Notes under the pieces: generated by a model
Databases searched by the model: none
The model's input: only the letters and a program-made list of their open reading frames with translations
Told to the model about the DNA's origin: nothing
Part shown: positions 44,597-52,243 of the stretch, one piece after another
Layout of the letters: each line of letters starts with the position of its first letter
How positions within the stretch are numbered: position 1 is the first letter of the stretch
Program-made: the position numbers and the translations under genes
Assembly (NCBI GenBank): GCA_900317325.1
Contig: ONGE01000012.1
Coordinates: forward strand, 62,001 to 126,000
Source of the DNA: an uncultured Prevotellaceae bacterium
GTDB taxonomy: Bacteria; Bacteroidota; Bacteroidia; Bacteroidales; Muribaculaceae
DNA: 64,000 nucleotides
Direction: 5' to 3'

Positions 44597-45814
44597 ATGA
44601 TAAGACAAAGTGAAATAGCAAGGGTGATTGACGATCAGATGTCGCAATTGCGTCCTCGTCCTGACGAGATAGAACGCGAGCAACTTTCTCAGGTCAAAAA
44701 CTTAGATGGATTTGCTACCATCATTACGGGTATGCGGCGTGTGGGCAAGAGCACGTTGCTCAATCAAGTGGCTCGCAACATGGGCTATGGCCATGTGATG
44801 TATCTCAATTTTGATGATATCAACATGAGTGGCTTCCAGCAGGATGATTTTGCCCGTCTTCACAACGAGATTAAGCGTCGTGAAGCTCATGAGTTATTTT
44901 TTGACGAGATTCAACTCGTGGCGGGATGGGAAATCTTGATACATCAGTTGTTAAGAGAGGGATATGTTGTGTACATCAGCGGCTCCAATGCCTCGATGCT
45001 GAGCGTTGACTTGGGCACGCATCTCACAGGACGCCACTTGTCAACGGAGTTGTTCCCGTTCTCTTATAACGAATTTCTGACTTATACCCGTGAGGCTGCC
45101 GGCGTGCAATCGCTCGACAATTATATGTTGACTGGTGGTATTCCTGAGTTTGTCAAAACTCGTGATAGGGCAATACTGCGCACCTTGCTCGACGATGTGC
45201 TTGTGCGTGACATTGCTATCAATAAAAATGTGCGCAACGTGGATGCGCTCAAGCAGTTGGCCGTTTATATGCTCTCCAATATCGCTCGATTTTATTCGGC
45301 CAGTAAATTGACCACTGTGGCAGGTGTGTCATCGCCATCTACAGTGATTGACTTCCTTTCTTTCATGCGTAATGCCTATCTTATAGATAGCATTGGCCTT
45401 TACGACCATTCCTTGAAGGTCACGGCCCGCAATCCTCGCAAGGTGTATGCTTGTGACACGGGACTTGCCAGCAGTGTTTCGCTTTCCCATTCTCCAGATG
45501 TGGGGCGCTATCTTGAGAATATCGTGTTTATCTCATTGAGGCATCAATATGCCAGCGACCATATTTATTATTACGCTCAGCGTGGTGAATGTGACTTTGT
45601 CGTTACAGGTGCGGATAATCGGCCAGAAATGCTCATTCAAGTGTGTCATGAACTCAACGATGAGAATTTCGATCGCGAAATGAATGGTTTGACTGAGGCA
45701 ATGACTGCTCTTCACCTGGATCATGGCGTCATCGTGACACGTGACGAGGAAGATCATTTTGAAACGGCAGCAGGCAGTGTTGATGTGGTGAAAGCATGGA
45801 AATGGCTGGCTTGA
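44597..45814 (+). CDS. AAA_14/DUF4143-type ATP-binding protein
   Basis: 405 residues from the ATG at 44597 (MIRQSEIARVIDDQ...), chosen because the promoter occupies the open frame upstream. Walker A is GMRRVGKSTLL, and Walker B-like LFFDEIQLVAGWE and sensor YISGSNASML follow. These are the marks of the AAA_14 ATPase with a C-terminal DUF4143 domain (YYYAQRGECDFVV, a nuclease-like fold). Such proteins are very common in Bacteroidetes as accessory genes; their function is largely unknown. It stands alone. Confidence 0.85.
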   Translation: MIRQSEIARVIDDQMSQLRPRPDEIEREQLSQVKNLDGFATIITGMRRVGKSTLLNQVARNMGYGHVMYLNFDDINMSGFQQDDFARLHNEIKRREAHELFFDEIQLVAGWEILIHQLLREGYVVYISGSNASMLSVDLGTHLTGRHLSTELFPFSYNEFLTYTREAAGVQSLDNYMLTGGIPEFVKTRDRAILRTLLDDVLVRDIAINKNVRNVDALKQLAVYMLSNIARFYSASKLTTVAGVSSPSTVIDFLSFMRNAYLIDSIGLYDHSLKVTARNPRKVYACDTGLASSVSLSHSPDVGRYLENIVFISLRHQYASDHIYYYAQRGECDFVVTGADNRPEMLIQVCHELNDENFDREMNGLTEAMTALHLDHGVIVTRDEEDHFETAAGSVDVVKAWKWLA

Positions 45815-45892
45815 CCCCCACTTGCTCCGATTCTTATCGAATAGACTACTCAAAAAAATCACCAAATATTGGTAAATAATCATTCATTTTTG

Positions 45893-45923
45893 TTTGCTAT
45901 GTCCCCAAAAAGGAGTATTTTTG
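45893..45923 (+). promoter_or_regulatory. Promoter of the 2-oxoacid:ferredoxin oxidoreductase operon
   Basis: TTTG at 45893-45896, 19 nt, TATTTTTG at 45916-45923, about 58 nt before the ATG at 45981. Confidence 0.75.
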
Positions 45924-45980
45924 TGGGTAATTAGACGAACTTAAGATTAATAACCTTTTAAACTTTAAACTATTTCTTTT

Positions 45981-46148
45981 ATGGCAAAATTTCATGGAGC
46001 CGTAGTAGTGAACCTCAAGGAGAAAGAGGTAAATGACCGCGGATATCATTTCGCTTACATGGAGCAACCTGAGGCTTGCATCGGTTGCCAGAGTTGTGCA
46101 ATGGTTTGCCCCGATGCCTGCATCGAGGTATATCGTGCGTCAGAATAA
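45981..46148 (+). CDS. korD: 2-oxoacid:ferredoxin oxidoreductase, small 4Fe-4S subunit
   Basis: A 55-residue protein. It starts MAKFHGAVVVNLKEKEVNDR and ends with a ferredoxin motif, CIGCQSCAMVCPDACIEV, that holds one 4Fe-4S cluster (Cys at about 33, 36, 39 and 43; a fifth Cys at 47). It relays electrons from the thiamine diphosphate centre to ferredoxin. It lies 37 nt before the alpha-subunit gene in the order delta-alpha-beta-gamma found in many Bacteroidales. It is short enough that automatic gene finders may drop it. Confidence 0.85.
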   Translation: MAKFHGAVVVNLKEKEVNDRGYHFAYMEQPEACIGCQSCAMVCPDACIEVYRASE

Positions 46149-46185
46149 CAATAGTGACTAACCATTTAAATTACTGTCGAACAAT

Positions 46186-47244
46186 ATGAACGATAAAGTA
46201 ACATTGATGAAGGGTAACGAAGCCCTCGCCATGGCTATGATTCGCTACGGCGCCGACGGATATTTCGGATACCCGATCACTCCGCAGAGTGAGGTGCTTG
46301 AGAAACTCGAGGAAGAAATGCCTTGGGAAACTACTGAGGTCGCTGCCATCAACATGGTTTATGGCGGTGCCATGACCGGTAAGGCTGTCTGCACCTCTAC
46401 CTCCAGCCCTGGTTTCAGCCTCATGCAGGAGGGTGTGTCCTATCTCGCTGCCAGCGAGGTTCCCGCATTGCTGATCAACGTTCAGCGCGGTGGCCCCGGT
46501 CTGGGTACCATCCACGCTTCACAGGCCGACTACTTCCAGGCTTGTAAGGGTGGCGGTCACGGTGACTATCACATGATCGTGCTCGCTCCCAGCAGCGTTC
46601 AGGAGATGGCCGACATGGTCGCCCTGGGCTTTGACCTGGCATTCAAGTATCGCTGCGTTTCGATGATCCTCGCCGATGGTACCATCGGTCAGCTCATGGA
46701 GAAGGTTGTCCTGCCCGAGCAGCGTCCGCGTCGCACCGACGACGAGATCCGCAAGCAGTGCCCGTGGGCCGTGAATGGCCGCAAGGGCATGCGTCCCAGC
46801 AACGTCGTTACCAGCCTTGAGCTCGACGACGACAAGATGGAGGAGAACAACTGGCGCTTCCAGGCTTGCTATCGCGAGATCGAGAAGAACGAGACTCGCT
46901 GCGAGCTCATCGATGTCGAGGACTGCGATTACCTGATCACCGCATTCGGCACCACCGCCCGCGTCGCCATGAAGACGATGGAGCTGGCCCGCGCCGAGGG
47001 TATCAAGGTCGGTATGTTCCGTCCCATCACTCTGTGGCCCTTCCCCGAGAAGCAACTCCGTGAGGCCGCCAAGAACGTCAAGGGCATCCTGTGCGTTGAG
47101 CTCAACGCCGGCCAGATGGTCGAGGATGTGAAGCTTGCCGTTGAATGCAAGATGCCGGTTGAGCACTATGGCCGCTTCGGTGGCAACGTGCCCACCCCCG
47201 ACGAGCTGTTGAACGTACTGAAAGAGAAACTCATTAACAAGTAA
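46186..47244 (+). CDS. korA: 2-oxoacid:ferredoxin oxidoreductase alpha subunit (KorA/VorB type)
   Basis: 352 residues. The pyrimidine-binding half of the thiamine diphosphate site is evident: FGYPITPQSEVLEKLEEEMP, TSSPGFSLMQEGVSYLAASE and VPALLINVQRGGPGLG, and the C-terminal domain II begins near CDYLITAFGTTARVA. With the other three subunits it oxidatively decarboxylates a 2-oxo acid to an acyl-CoA, reducing ferredoxin. 2-oxoglutarate (KorA) or branched-chain 2-oxo acids (VorB) are both possible; the sequence alone does not decide. Confidence 0.88.
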   Translation: MNDKVTLMKGNEALAMAMIRYGADGYFGYPITPQSEVLEKLEEEMPWETTEVAAINMVYGGAMTGKAVCTSTSSPGFSLMQEGVSYLAASEVPALLINVQRGGPGLGTIHASQADYFQACKGGGHGDYHMIVLAPSSVQEMADMVALGFDLAFKYRCVSMILADGTIGQLMEKVVLPEQRPRRTDDEIRKQCPWAVNGRKGMRPSNVVTSLELDDDKMEENNWRFQACYREIEKNETRCELIDVEDCDYLITAFGTTARVAMKTMELARAEGIKVGMFRPITLWPFPEKQLREAAKNVKGILCVELNAGQMVEDVKLAVECKMPVEHYGRFGGNVPTPDELLNVLKEKLINK

Positions 47245-47252
47245 AGAACGCA

Positions 47253-48032
47253 ATGGAACTTAACGATATCATTAAACCTGAGAACAAGGTCTATGCTGAG
47301 CCTAAATTATTGAATAGGGTTCATATGCACTACTGCCCTGGTTGCAGCCATGGCGTTGTACACAAACTCGTTGCACAGGTCATCGAGGAAATGGGTGTTG
47401 CTGAGAAGACCGTAGGCATTTCGCCCGTTGGTTGCGCCGTATTTGCCTATAACTACATCGACGTGGACTGGGAGGAGGCTCCTCACGGTCGTGCCACCGC
47501 TCTGGCTACCGCTGTAAAGCGCCTGTGGCCCGAGAACCTGGTGTTCACCTATCAGGGCGACGGTGACTTCTCGGCTATCGGTACCTGCGAGTCGATTCAC
47601 GCTTGCAACCGTGGCGAGAACATCGTCATCATCTTCATCAACAACGCTATCTACGGTATGACCGGTGGACAGATGGCTCCCACGACCTTGCTGGGTCAGA
47701 AGACCGCTACCTGCCCCTACGGCCGTCGTCCGGACCTCAACGGTTATCCCCTGGCCATCACTCCGCTGCTGGCACAACTCGACGGTACCTGCTACGTTAC
47801 CCGTCAGAGCGTTCACACGGCTGCCAACGTTCGCAAGACCAAGGCCGCTTTGAAGAAAGCCTTTGAGAACAGCATCAATTGCAAGGGCACCTCGGTTGTC
47901 GAGATCGTCAGCGCCTGCAACACCGGTTGGAAGCTCACTCCCGAGAAGGCCAACAAGTGGATGGAAGAGAATATGTTCGCCAAGTATCCCCTGGGAGACT
48001 TGAAGGACTTGAAAGATGGTATTCAACGCTAA
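47253..48032 (+). CDS. korB: 2-oxoacid:ferredoxin oxidoreductase beta subunit, thiamine diphosphate-binding
   Basis: 259 residues. It carries the thiamine diphosphate/Mg motif as GDGDFSAIGTCESIHAC, ending in INNAIYGMTGGQ, and an N-terminal CPGCSHGVVHKL typical of the beta subunit. It makes up the diphosphate half of the active site together with the alpha subunit. Separated from korA by 8 nt. Confidence 0.9.
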   Translation: MELNDIIKPENKVYAEPKLLNRVHMHYCPGCSHGVVHKLVAQVIEEMGVAEKTVGISPVGCAVFAYNYIDVDWEEAPHGRATALATAVKRLWPENLVFTYQGDGDFSAIGTCESIHACNRGENIVIIFINNAIYGMTGGQMAPTTLLGQKTATCPYGRRPDLNGYPLAITPLLAQLDGTCYVTRQSVHTAANVRKTKAALKKAFENSINCKGTSVVEIVSACNTGWKLTPEKANKWMEENMFAKYPLGDLKDLKDGIQR

Positions 48033-48047
48033 AATTTAGAAGACACT

Positions 48048-48587
48048 ATGATTAACGAAATAGTTATTGCCGGTTTCGGCGGACAGGGTGTATTGTCAAT
48101 GGGTAAGATTCTTGCCTACTCTGGCCTGATGGAAGACAAGGAAGTCTGCTGGCTGCCCTCTTATGGTCCCGAACAGCGCGGCGGTACCGCCAACGTTACC
48201 GTTATCGTGAGCGACGAGCGCATCAGCTCGCCCGTCCTCAACACCTATGATGTGGTGGTTGTCCTCAACCAGCAGTCGCTCGACAAGTTCGAGAGCAAGG
48301 TAAAGCCCGGTGGTATCCTGATGTATGACACCTATGGCATCCACAAGAAACCCACCCGCACCGATATCAAGATTTATCCTATCGATGCTACCGAGAAGTC
48401 TATCGAGATGAAGAACTCCAAGACCTTCAACATGATCGTCCTGGGTTCGATGCTCAAGGTTCGCCCGATGGTTACCATCGAGAGCGTGCTCAAGGCCCTC
48501 AAGAAGACCCTCCCCGAGCGTCACTGGCACCTCATCCCCCTCAACGAGGAGGCTCTGAAGGAAGGTGGCAACCTCATCAAGGAGTAA
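48048..48587 (+). CDS. korC: 2-oxoacid:ferredoxin oxidoreductase gamma subunit
   Basis: 179 residues. The start INEIVIAGFGGQGVLSMGKI and LPSYGPEQRGGTANVTVIVS are the signature of the gamma (POR_N/CoA-binding) domain. It lies 15 nt after korB and completes the four-subunit enzyme. A terminator follows. Confidence 0.9.
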   Translation: MINEIVIAGFGGQGVLSMGKILAYSGLMEDKEVCWLPSYGPEQRGGTANVTVIVSDERISSPVLNTYDVVVVLNQQSLDKFESKVKPGGILMYDTYGIHKKPTRTDIKIYPIDATEKSIEMKNSKTFNMIVLGSMLKVRPMVTIESVLKALKKTLPERHWHLIPLNEEALKEGGNLIKE

Positions 48588-48607
48588 TTGTAGCACATCC
48601 AATAACA

Positions 48608-48646
48608 ACAAACGGTTGGCCCAATGGGTCAACCGTTTGTTTCCTT
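48608..48646 (+). terminator. Terminator of the korDABC operon
   Basis: ACAAACGGTTG (48608-48618) pairs with 48630-48640 (11 bp), with an inner CCCA/TGGG pairing, followed by TTCCTT. Confidence 0.8.
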
Positions 48647-48681
48647 ATATCCGTTATATCCGTTATATCCGTTTTGTCCGT
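48645..48681. repeat. Short tandem repeat of a 9-nt unit
   Basis: Three perfect head-to-tail copies of TTATATCCG (48645-48671) plus a degenerate copy TTTTGTCCG (48672-48680). They lie between the kor terminator and the 3' end of the endonuclease gene. Confidence 0.85.
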
Positions 48682-48682
48682 C

Positions 48683-50389
48683 TTATCGCACGGCGATTTT
48701 CCAGGCTTGGCGGCTGGAGGCTGTCTTCAACAGGTAGATGCCGCGGGGCAGCTCGATGACGGTGTTGTCCTTGAGCTCGTTGATGCGGCACATCTCCTGT
48801 CCCGACATGTTATACACGATGGCTTGTCCCACATTCTCGCTGCACTTGACGAGGATGCCGCCGTCGATGGCGATGACCTGCAGCGGCTTGTCGGCCTGGA
48901 TGCCTGTCAATCCGGTGGCGTCAATGGTGATGACATTCGACGGCTCGCTGATGTAGCCCAGGCGGTAGGACTGCACGCTGTAGGTGTGCGTCTCGTTGCT
49001 GTGGCGGTCGTTGAAGTTGTAACTGGTCTCTTCGCCGTTCTCGGTCGTGAACACATCGGTCAATGTCTCTCCGCTGTCATGTTTATAGACGGTGCGGGTG
49101 ATCATGTAGTAGTCAACTTTCTCCTTGGGGGCTTGCCAGTTGGCTGTGTAGCTGCTGCCGTTGATGTTCGAGGCATCGAGTGCAGTCAGCTTAGTCAATT
49201 CGGGCACATCGGCGCAGCGGGCACGCAACTCCACTCCCACGCTGCCAACCAAGCCACCGTCCGAAATGAGTAATCGCGACGTGTGGTCACCGATGGCGGT
49301 GGGCGTGTAGGTGATGGTCAAGGGGTAGCCTTCGGCACTGTTGGCCATGCTGCGGCTCACGATGCTGACAGGAATGCTGAACATGTCTTTGTCATAGAGA
49401 TACACTTTAACCGACAGCGGGTTGTTCAGGCCGTGTCCCTTGATGTACAGGGTGTATTCCAGCGACTTGCCGATAGCTACCTCACCAAAGTCAAGCACTG
49501 TGCCCTGGGTGGGGGCAATGAGCTCGGGTTCGCCGCTATAGGTCGTCGTGTCGCTGCTCATGCCGGCCTCGCTCAGGTAGAATACCTCGCCTTGACGGTT
49601 GCCCCAGATGTACTCAAACAGCTGAGGGATGTCGATGAACGGGTTGCGGTTGTTCTGGCACTTCTGCACCGCATCGTTGCGATTCACCTCCTTGTCGCTC
49701 ACGGCGTCGTTGCGGGCCCATCGGCACAGCAGTTCTACCGACCAGTCGTTGAGCGTTTTCCAGTTGTTGTTGGTGAGCATGAAGGTATAACGCCAGATGT
49801 AGTGCTGGTAGGTGCAAGCCATGTAGAAGTAGGTGCGCGCAAAGTCGCCCTTGTAACGGTCGTCGGGCTCGAACACCTCGCTGGCACCGCCGCCTTGACC
49901 GATCTTGGGGTAACCCACTTTGGTCACGCCGTTGTCAAATGTCGTTTGGGACACCTCGCCCAACGGCCAATTCAGCTTGGCGGCATTGGCATCGGCATCT
50001 GAGGGATACAGGTGGTTGATGTCGGTATAGCTGGGATACAGGCCAGTGTTGCTGTTTTGACCTGACGGGGCCCACCAGCTCTTGGGGACCGAATGCTCGC
50101 GGTTCATGCCCCAGGTGGCACCGAAGCGGTAAACGTAGTCGCTGTACATGTCCCAAACCCTGCCCGGGTCGTCGGGGTAGCAGTCGGTCTCGGGAAAATA
50201 GTTCCACAGGCTGTTATAGCTGAGCACGGTGTGTTGCATCGCCAAGTCGTGGATGGCGTTTTTCAACGCTTCGCCGCTCTTGCCCTCGAGCGAGTTGTAA
50301 TAGCCGGCGGGAATGGTCGCCTGGGCAGTCATCCAAGCAGTGACAGCAACAGCGGCCATGAGTATGCGGGTTAATCTTTTGCACATCAT
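48683..50389 (-). CDS. Secreted endonuclease I-family nuclease with Ig-like, FN3 and T9SS-like domains
   Basis: 568 residues from Met at 50389 (or 50386). The frame extends to 50422, but that region is the promoter. Signal peptide (ends WMTAQA), then an endonuclease I (EndA/NucM/Vvn) domain, about 30-260. The catalytic His is about residue 99 in NREHSVPKSW, and the metal-binding segment GLYPSYTDINHLYPSDADAN follows. Ig-like (about 290-390) and FN3 (about 395-490) domains follow, then a C-terminal end, LPRGIYLLKT and WKIAVR, that fits a T9SS type A tail. It is expected to digest extracellular DNA and RNA. Confidence 0.88.
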   Translation of the reverse strand: MMCKRLTRILMAAVAVTAWMTAQATIPAGYYNSLEGKSGEALKNAIHDLAMQHTVLSYNSLWNYFPETDCYPDDPGRVWDMYSDYVYRFGATWGMNREHSVPKSWWAPSGQNSNTGLYPSYTDINHLYPSDADANAAKLNWPLGEVSQTTFDNGVTKVGYPKIGQGGGASEVFEPDDRYKGDFARTYFYMACTYQHYIWRYTFMLTNNNWKTLNDWSVELLCRWARNDAVSDKEVNRNDAVQKCQNNRNPFIDIPQLFEYIWGNRQGEVFYLSEAGMSSDTTTYSGEPELIAPTQGTVLDFGEVAIGKSLEYTLYIKGHGLNNPLSVKVYLYDKDMFSIPVSIVSRSMANSAEGYPLTITYTPTAIGDHTSRLLISDGGLVGSVGVELRARCADVPELTKLTALDASNINGSSYTANWQAPKEKVDYYMITRTVYKHDSGETLTDVFTTENGEETSYNFNDRHSNETHTYSVQSYRLGYISEPSNVITIDATGLTGIQADKPLQVIAIDGGILVKCSENVGQAIVYNMSGQEMCRINELKDNTVIELPRGIYLLKTASSRQAWKIAVR

Positions 50390-50421
50390 AATAGCATGAT
50401 TTATTGAGTGATTATGAGCCA

Positions 50422-50429
50422 CAAAGGTA
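50422..50429 (-). promoter_or_regulatory. Likely -7 element for the endonuclease gene
   Basis: TACCTTTG on the minus strand (50429-50422), about 33 nt before the chosen start codon; no clear -33 TTG. Confidence 0.5.
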
Positions 50430-50484
50430 ATATAAAGTTTCTGTTTTTGTGCTCTTGGTTTCCACTTTTCGGTCTATTTGACTT

Positions 50485-51948
50485 CTAGTCGGGGTCGTTA
50501 ACCCAGTTGATCAGATAGACACGGTCGCGCGCACGCGTCATGGCGGTGTAGAGCCAACGGTAGAAATCCATCGACTGCATTGCGTCGGGCATGATGCCGC
50601 CCATGTCGATGAACACGTTGCGCCACTGGCCGCCCTGCGCCTTGTGGCAGGTTACGGCGTAGGCATATTTGACTTGCAGGGCATTGAAGTAGGGGTGCTC
50701 CTTCAGCTGCTTGAAGCGCTCGCGCTTGTCGCCCGTCAGCTCGGCCCACACCTCGTTGTACAGGCGGTCGCTCTGCTCGCGGTTCAGGGCGGGCGTGTCG
50801 CTCAACAGGCAGTCCACCACGATTTTGCAGTCCATCTCCACACCGTCATGGTCAGGAAACTCAACGGTGACGTTGGCAAAGCGCAACCCATACTTGTGCT
50901 CGATCTCGCCCCACACGCGGCGCACGCGGCACACGTCGCCGTTGGCGATGAAGTCCAGCTGTTCGTAGTCACGTGCCCAATAGTAGTTGTTCTTGGCCAC
51001 TAGCAGCATGTCGTCGTTAACCAGCAGGTTCTCACGGTAGAGAATCGAGTTGCGCACGCCCATATTAAATAATGTGGCGCGCTTGTTGCTGCGGGTCACG
51101 ATAATCGTCTCGCCCATGCCGTCACGGTCGTAGCAGTCGCTGATGGTCTCCAGCAGGAACTCACTCGACACGCTGCCGATGTCCTCCATGCCGTCAAGGT
51201 CAAACCGTGGCCGGCCCAGTGTGCCGTCTTCCATCGCCTGGCGCAGCAACGTGGCATTGTGCAGGATGCCGCTCTCCTCGGCCTGGCGGGCAATCTGACG
51301 CAGGAACACGCCATAGGTCGTCAGCCCCAGCGACCGCAGTATTTCGTCATCCAGGGCGGGACTCACCAACTGGCCGACAGGCGGCAACTGAGCATTATCG
51401 CCCATGAGCACCATCTTGCAGCCCAGGCCATTATAGACATAGCCGATGAGGTCTTCCAGCAATCGCCCGCTGCCAAAGATGGAACCGTCGTTGGCGTTGC
51501 TGATCATCGATGCCTCGTCGACGATGAAAACCGTGTCGGTGTGCTTGTTCTCGGCGAGGCCGAAGGCGTCGATGCCGTAGCCCTGTTGGCGGTAGATCTT
51601 GCGGTGGATGGTGTAGGCTGGATGACCCGAGTAGTCGCTGAAGATGTGTGCCGCACGCCCTGTTGGAGCCATCAGCACACTCTTCTTGCCCTGCTGGTGC
51701 AACGCCTTGACGATGGCGCCCGTGAGTGAGGTTTTGCCTGTTCCCGCGTAACCGCCCAGGATGAACACCGACCGCTCTGGCGCATACAGCAGGAAATGTG
51801 CCAGCGCCACGATGACCAGCATCTGGTCATCGTTGGGGTCGTAGGGGAGCCACCGTAACACGTCCACGGCCAGATGTTTAACGCGCGGGTCCTGGCGATC
51901 GGCACTTCCCGTGTTGTTGTACGTTTGCAGTCGATTCTCGTTGTTCAT
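50485..51948 (-). CDS. ATP-dependent DNA helicase (RecD/Pif1-like superfamily 1)
   Basis: 487 residues from the ATG at 51948; the frame runs on to 52113 but that part is antisense to a tRNA. Walker A is GGYAGTGKTSL, Walker B is FIVDEASMI with MLMGDNAQLPPVG as motif III, and the C-terminus has the UvrD-like KAQGGQW and YTAMTRARDRVYLI motifs. It belongs to the RecD2/Dda-like helicases that unwind DNA 5' to 3', acting in repair or replication. A single gene between two nuclease/tRNA loci. Confidence 0.85.
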   Translation of the reverse strand: MNNENRLQTYNNTGSADRQDPRVKHLAVDVLRWLPYDPNDDQMLVIVALAHFLLYAPERSVFILGGYAGTGKTSLTGAIVKALHQQGKKSVLMAPTGRAAHIFSDYSGHPAYTIHRKIYRQQGYGIDAFGLAENKHTDTVFIVDEASMISNANDGSIFGSGRLLEDLIGYVYNGLGCKMVLMGDNAQLPPVGQLVSPALDDEILRSLGLTTYGVFLRQIARQAEESGILHNATLLRQAMEDGTLGRPRFDLDGMEDIGSVSSEFLLETISDCYDRDGMGETIIVTRSNKRATLFNMGVRNSILYRENLLVNDDMLLVAKNNYYWARDYEQLDFIANGDVCRVRRVWGEIEHKYGLRFANVTVEFPDHDGVEMDCKIVVDCLLSDTPALNREQSDRLYNEVWAELTGDKRERFKQLKEHPYFNALQVKYAYAVTCHKAQGGQWRNVFIDMGGIMPDAMQSMDFYRWLYTAMTRARDRVYLINWVNDPD

Positions 51949-52014
51949 CGCCACAAAAATAACAAAAAATGTACGTTTTGTTGTTGTTTTCCGCCAAATT
52001 GTATTACCTTTGCC

Positions 52015-52022
52015 CCGCATTT
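52015..52022 (+). promoter_or_regulatory. Likely -7 element for tRNA-Ser
   Basis: TACCTTTG at 52015-52022, 8 nt before the tRNA. The -33 region is T/G-rich without a well-placed TTG. Confidence 0.5.
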
Positions 52023-52029
52023 GACGAAT

Positions 52030-52120
52030 GGAGTGATGCTCGAGTGGCTGAAGAGGCACGCCTGGAAAGCGTGTATACGTCAAAAGCGTATCCCGAGTTC
52101 GAATCTCGGTCACTCCGCCA
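52030..52120 (+). tRNA. tRNA-Ser (anticodon GGA)
   Basis: A class II tRNA of about 91 nt with an encoded CCA end. The acceptor stem GGAGTGA (52030-52036) pairs with TCACTCC (52110-52116); the discriminator is G, then CCA (52118-52120). The anticodon stem is CACGC/GCGTG and the loop CTGGAAA holds anticodon GGA at 52064-52066. A long variable arm and the TTCGAAT T-loop are visible. It reads UCC and UCU codons. Confidence 0.95.
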
Positions 52121-52121
52121 G

Positions 52122-52148
52122 AAAGGACGACAACTGTCGTCCTTTTTT
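52122..52148 (+). terminator. Terminator of tRNA-Ser
   Basis: A 10-bp stem, AAAGGACGAC (52122-52131) with GTCGTCCTTT (52136-52145), AACT loop, followed by T residues. Confidence 0.92.
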
Positions 52149-52243
52149 ATATCATGAAAACAAGAAACACAATCAACTATTTTATTGAATTACAGGCGCT
52201 TGTGTGGTCTTGTGTAATTCGTTAACGGGGGTAACGGTGGCAG

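Noticed and set aside
51949-52113. N-terminal extension of the helicase frame
   Set aside because: It reads antisense through tRNA-Ser; the ATG at 51948 begins a normal helicase N-terminus.
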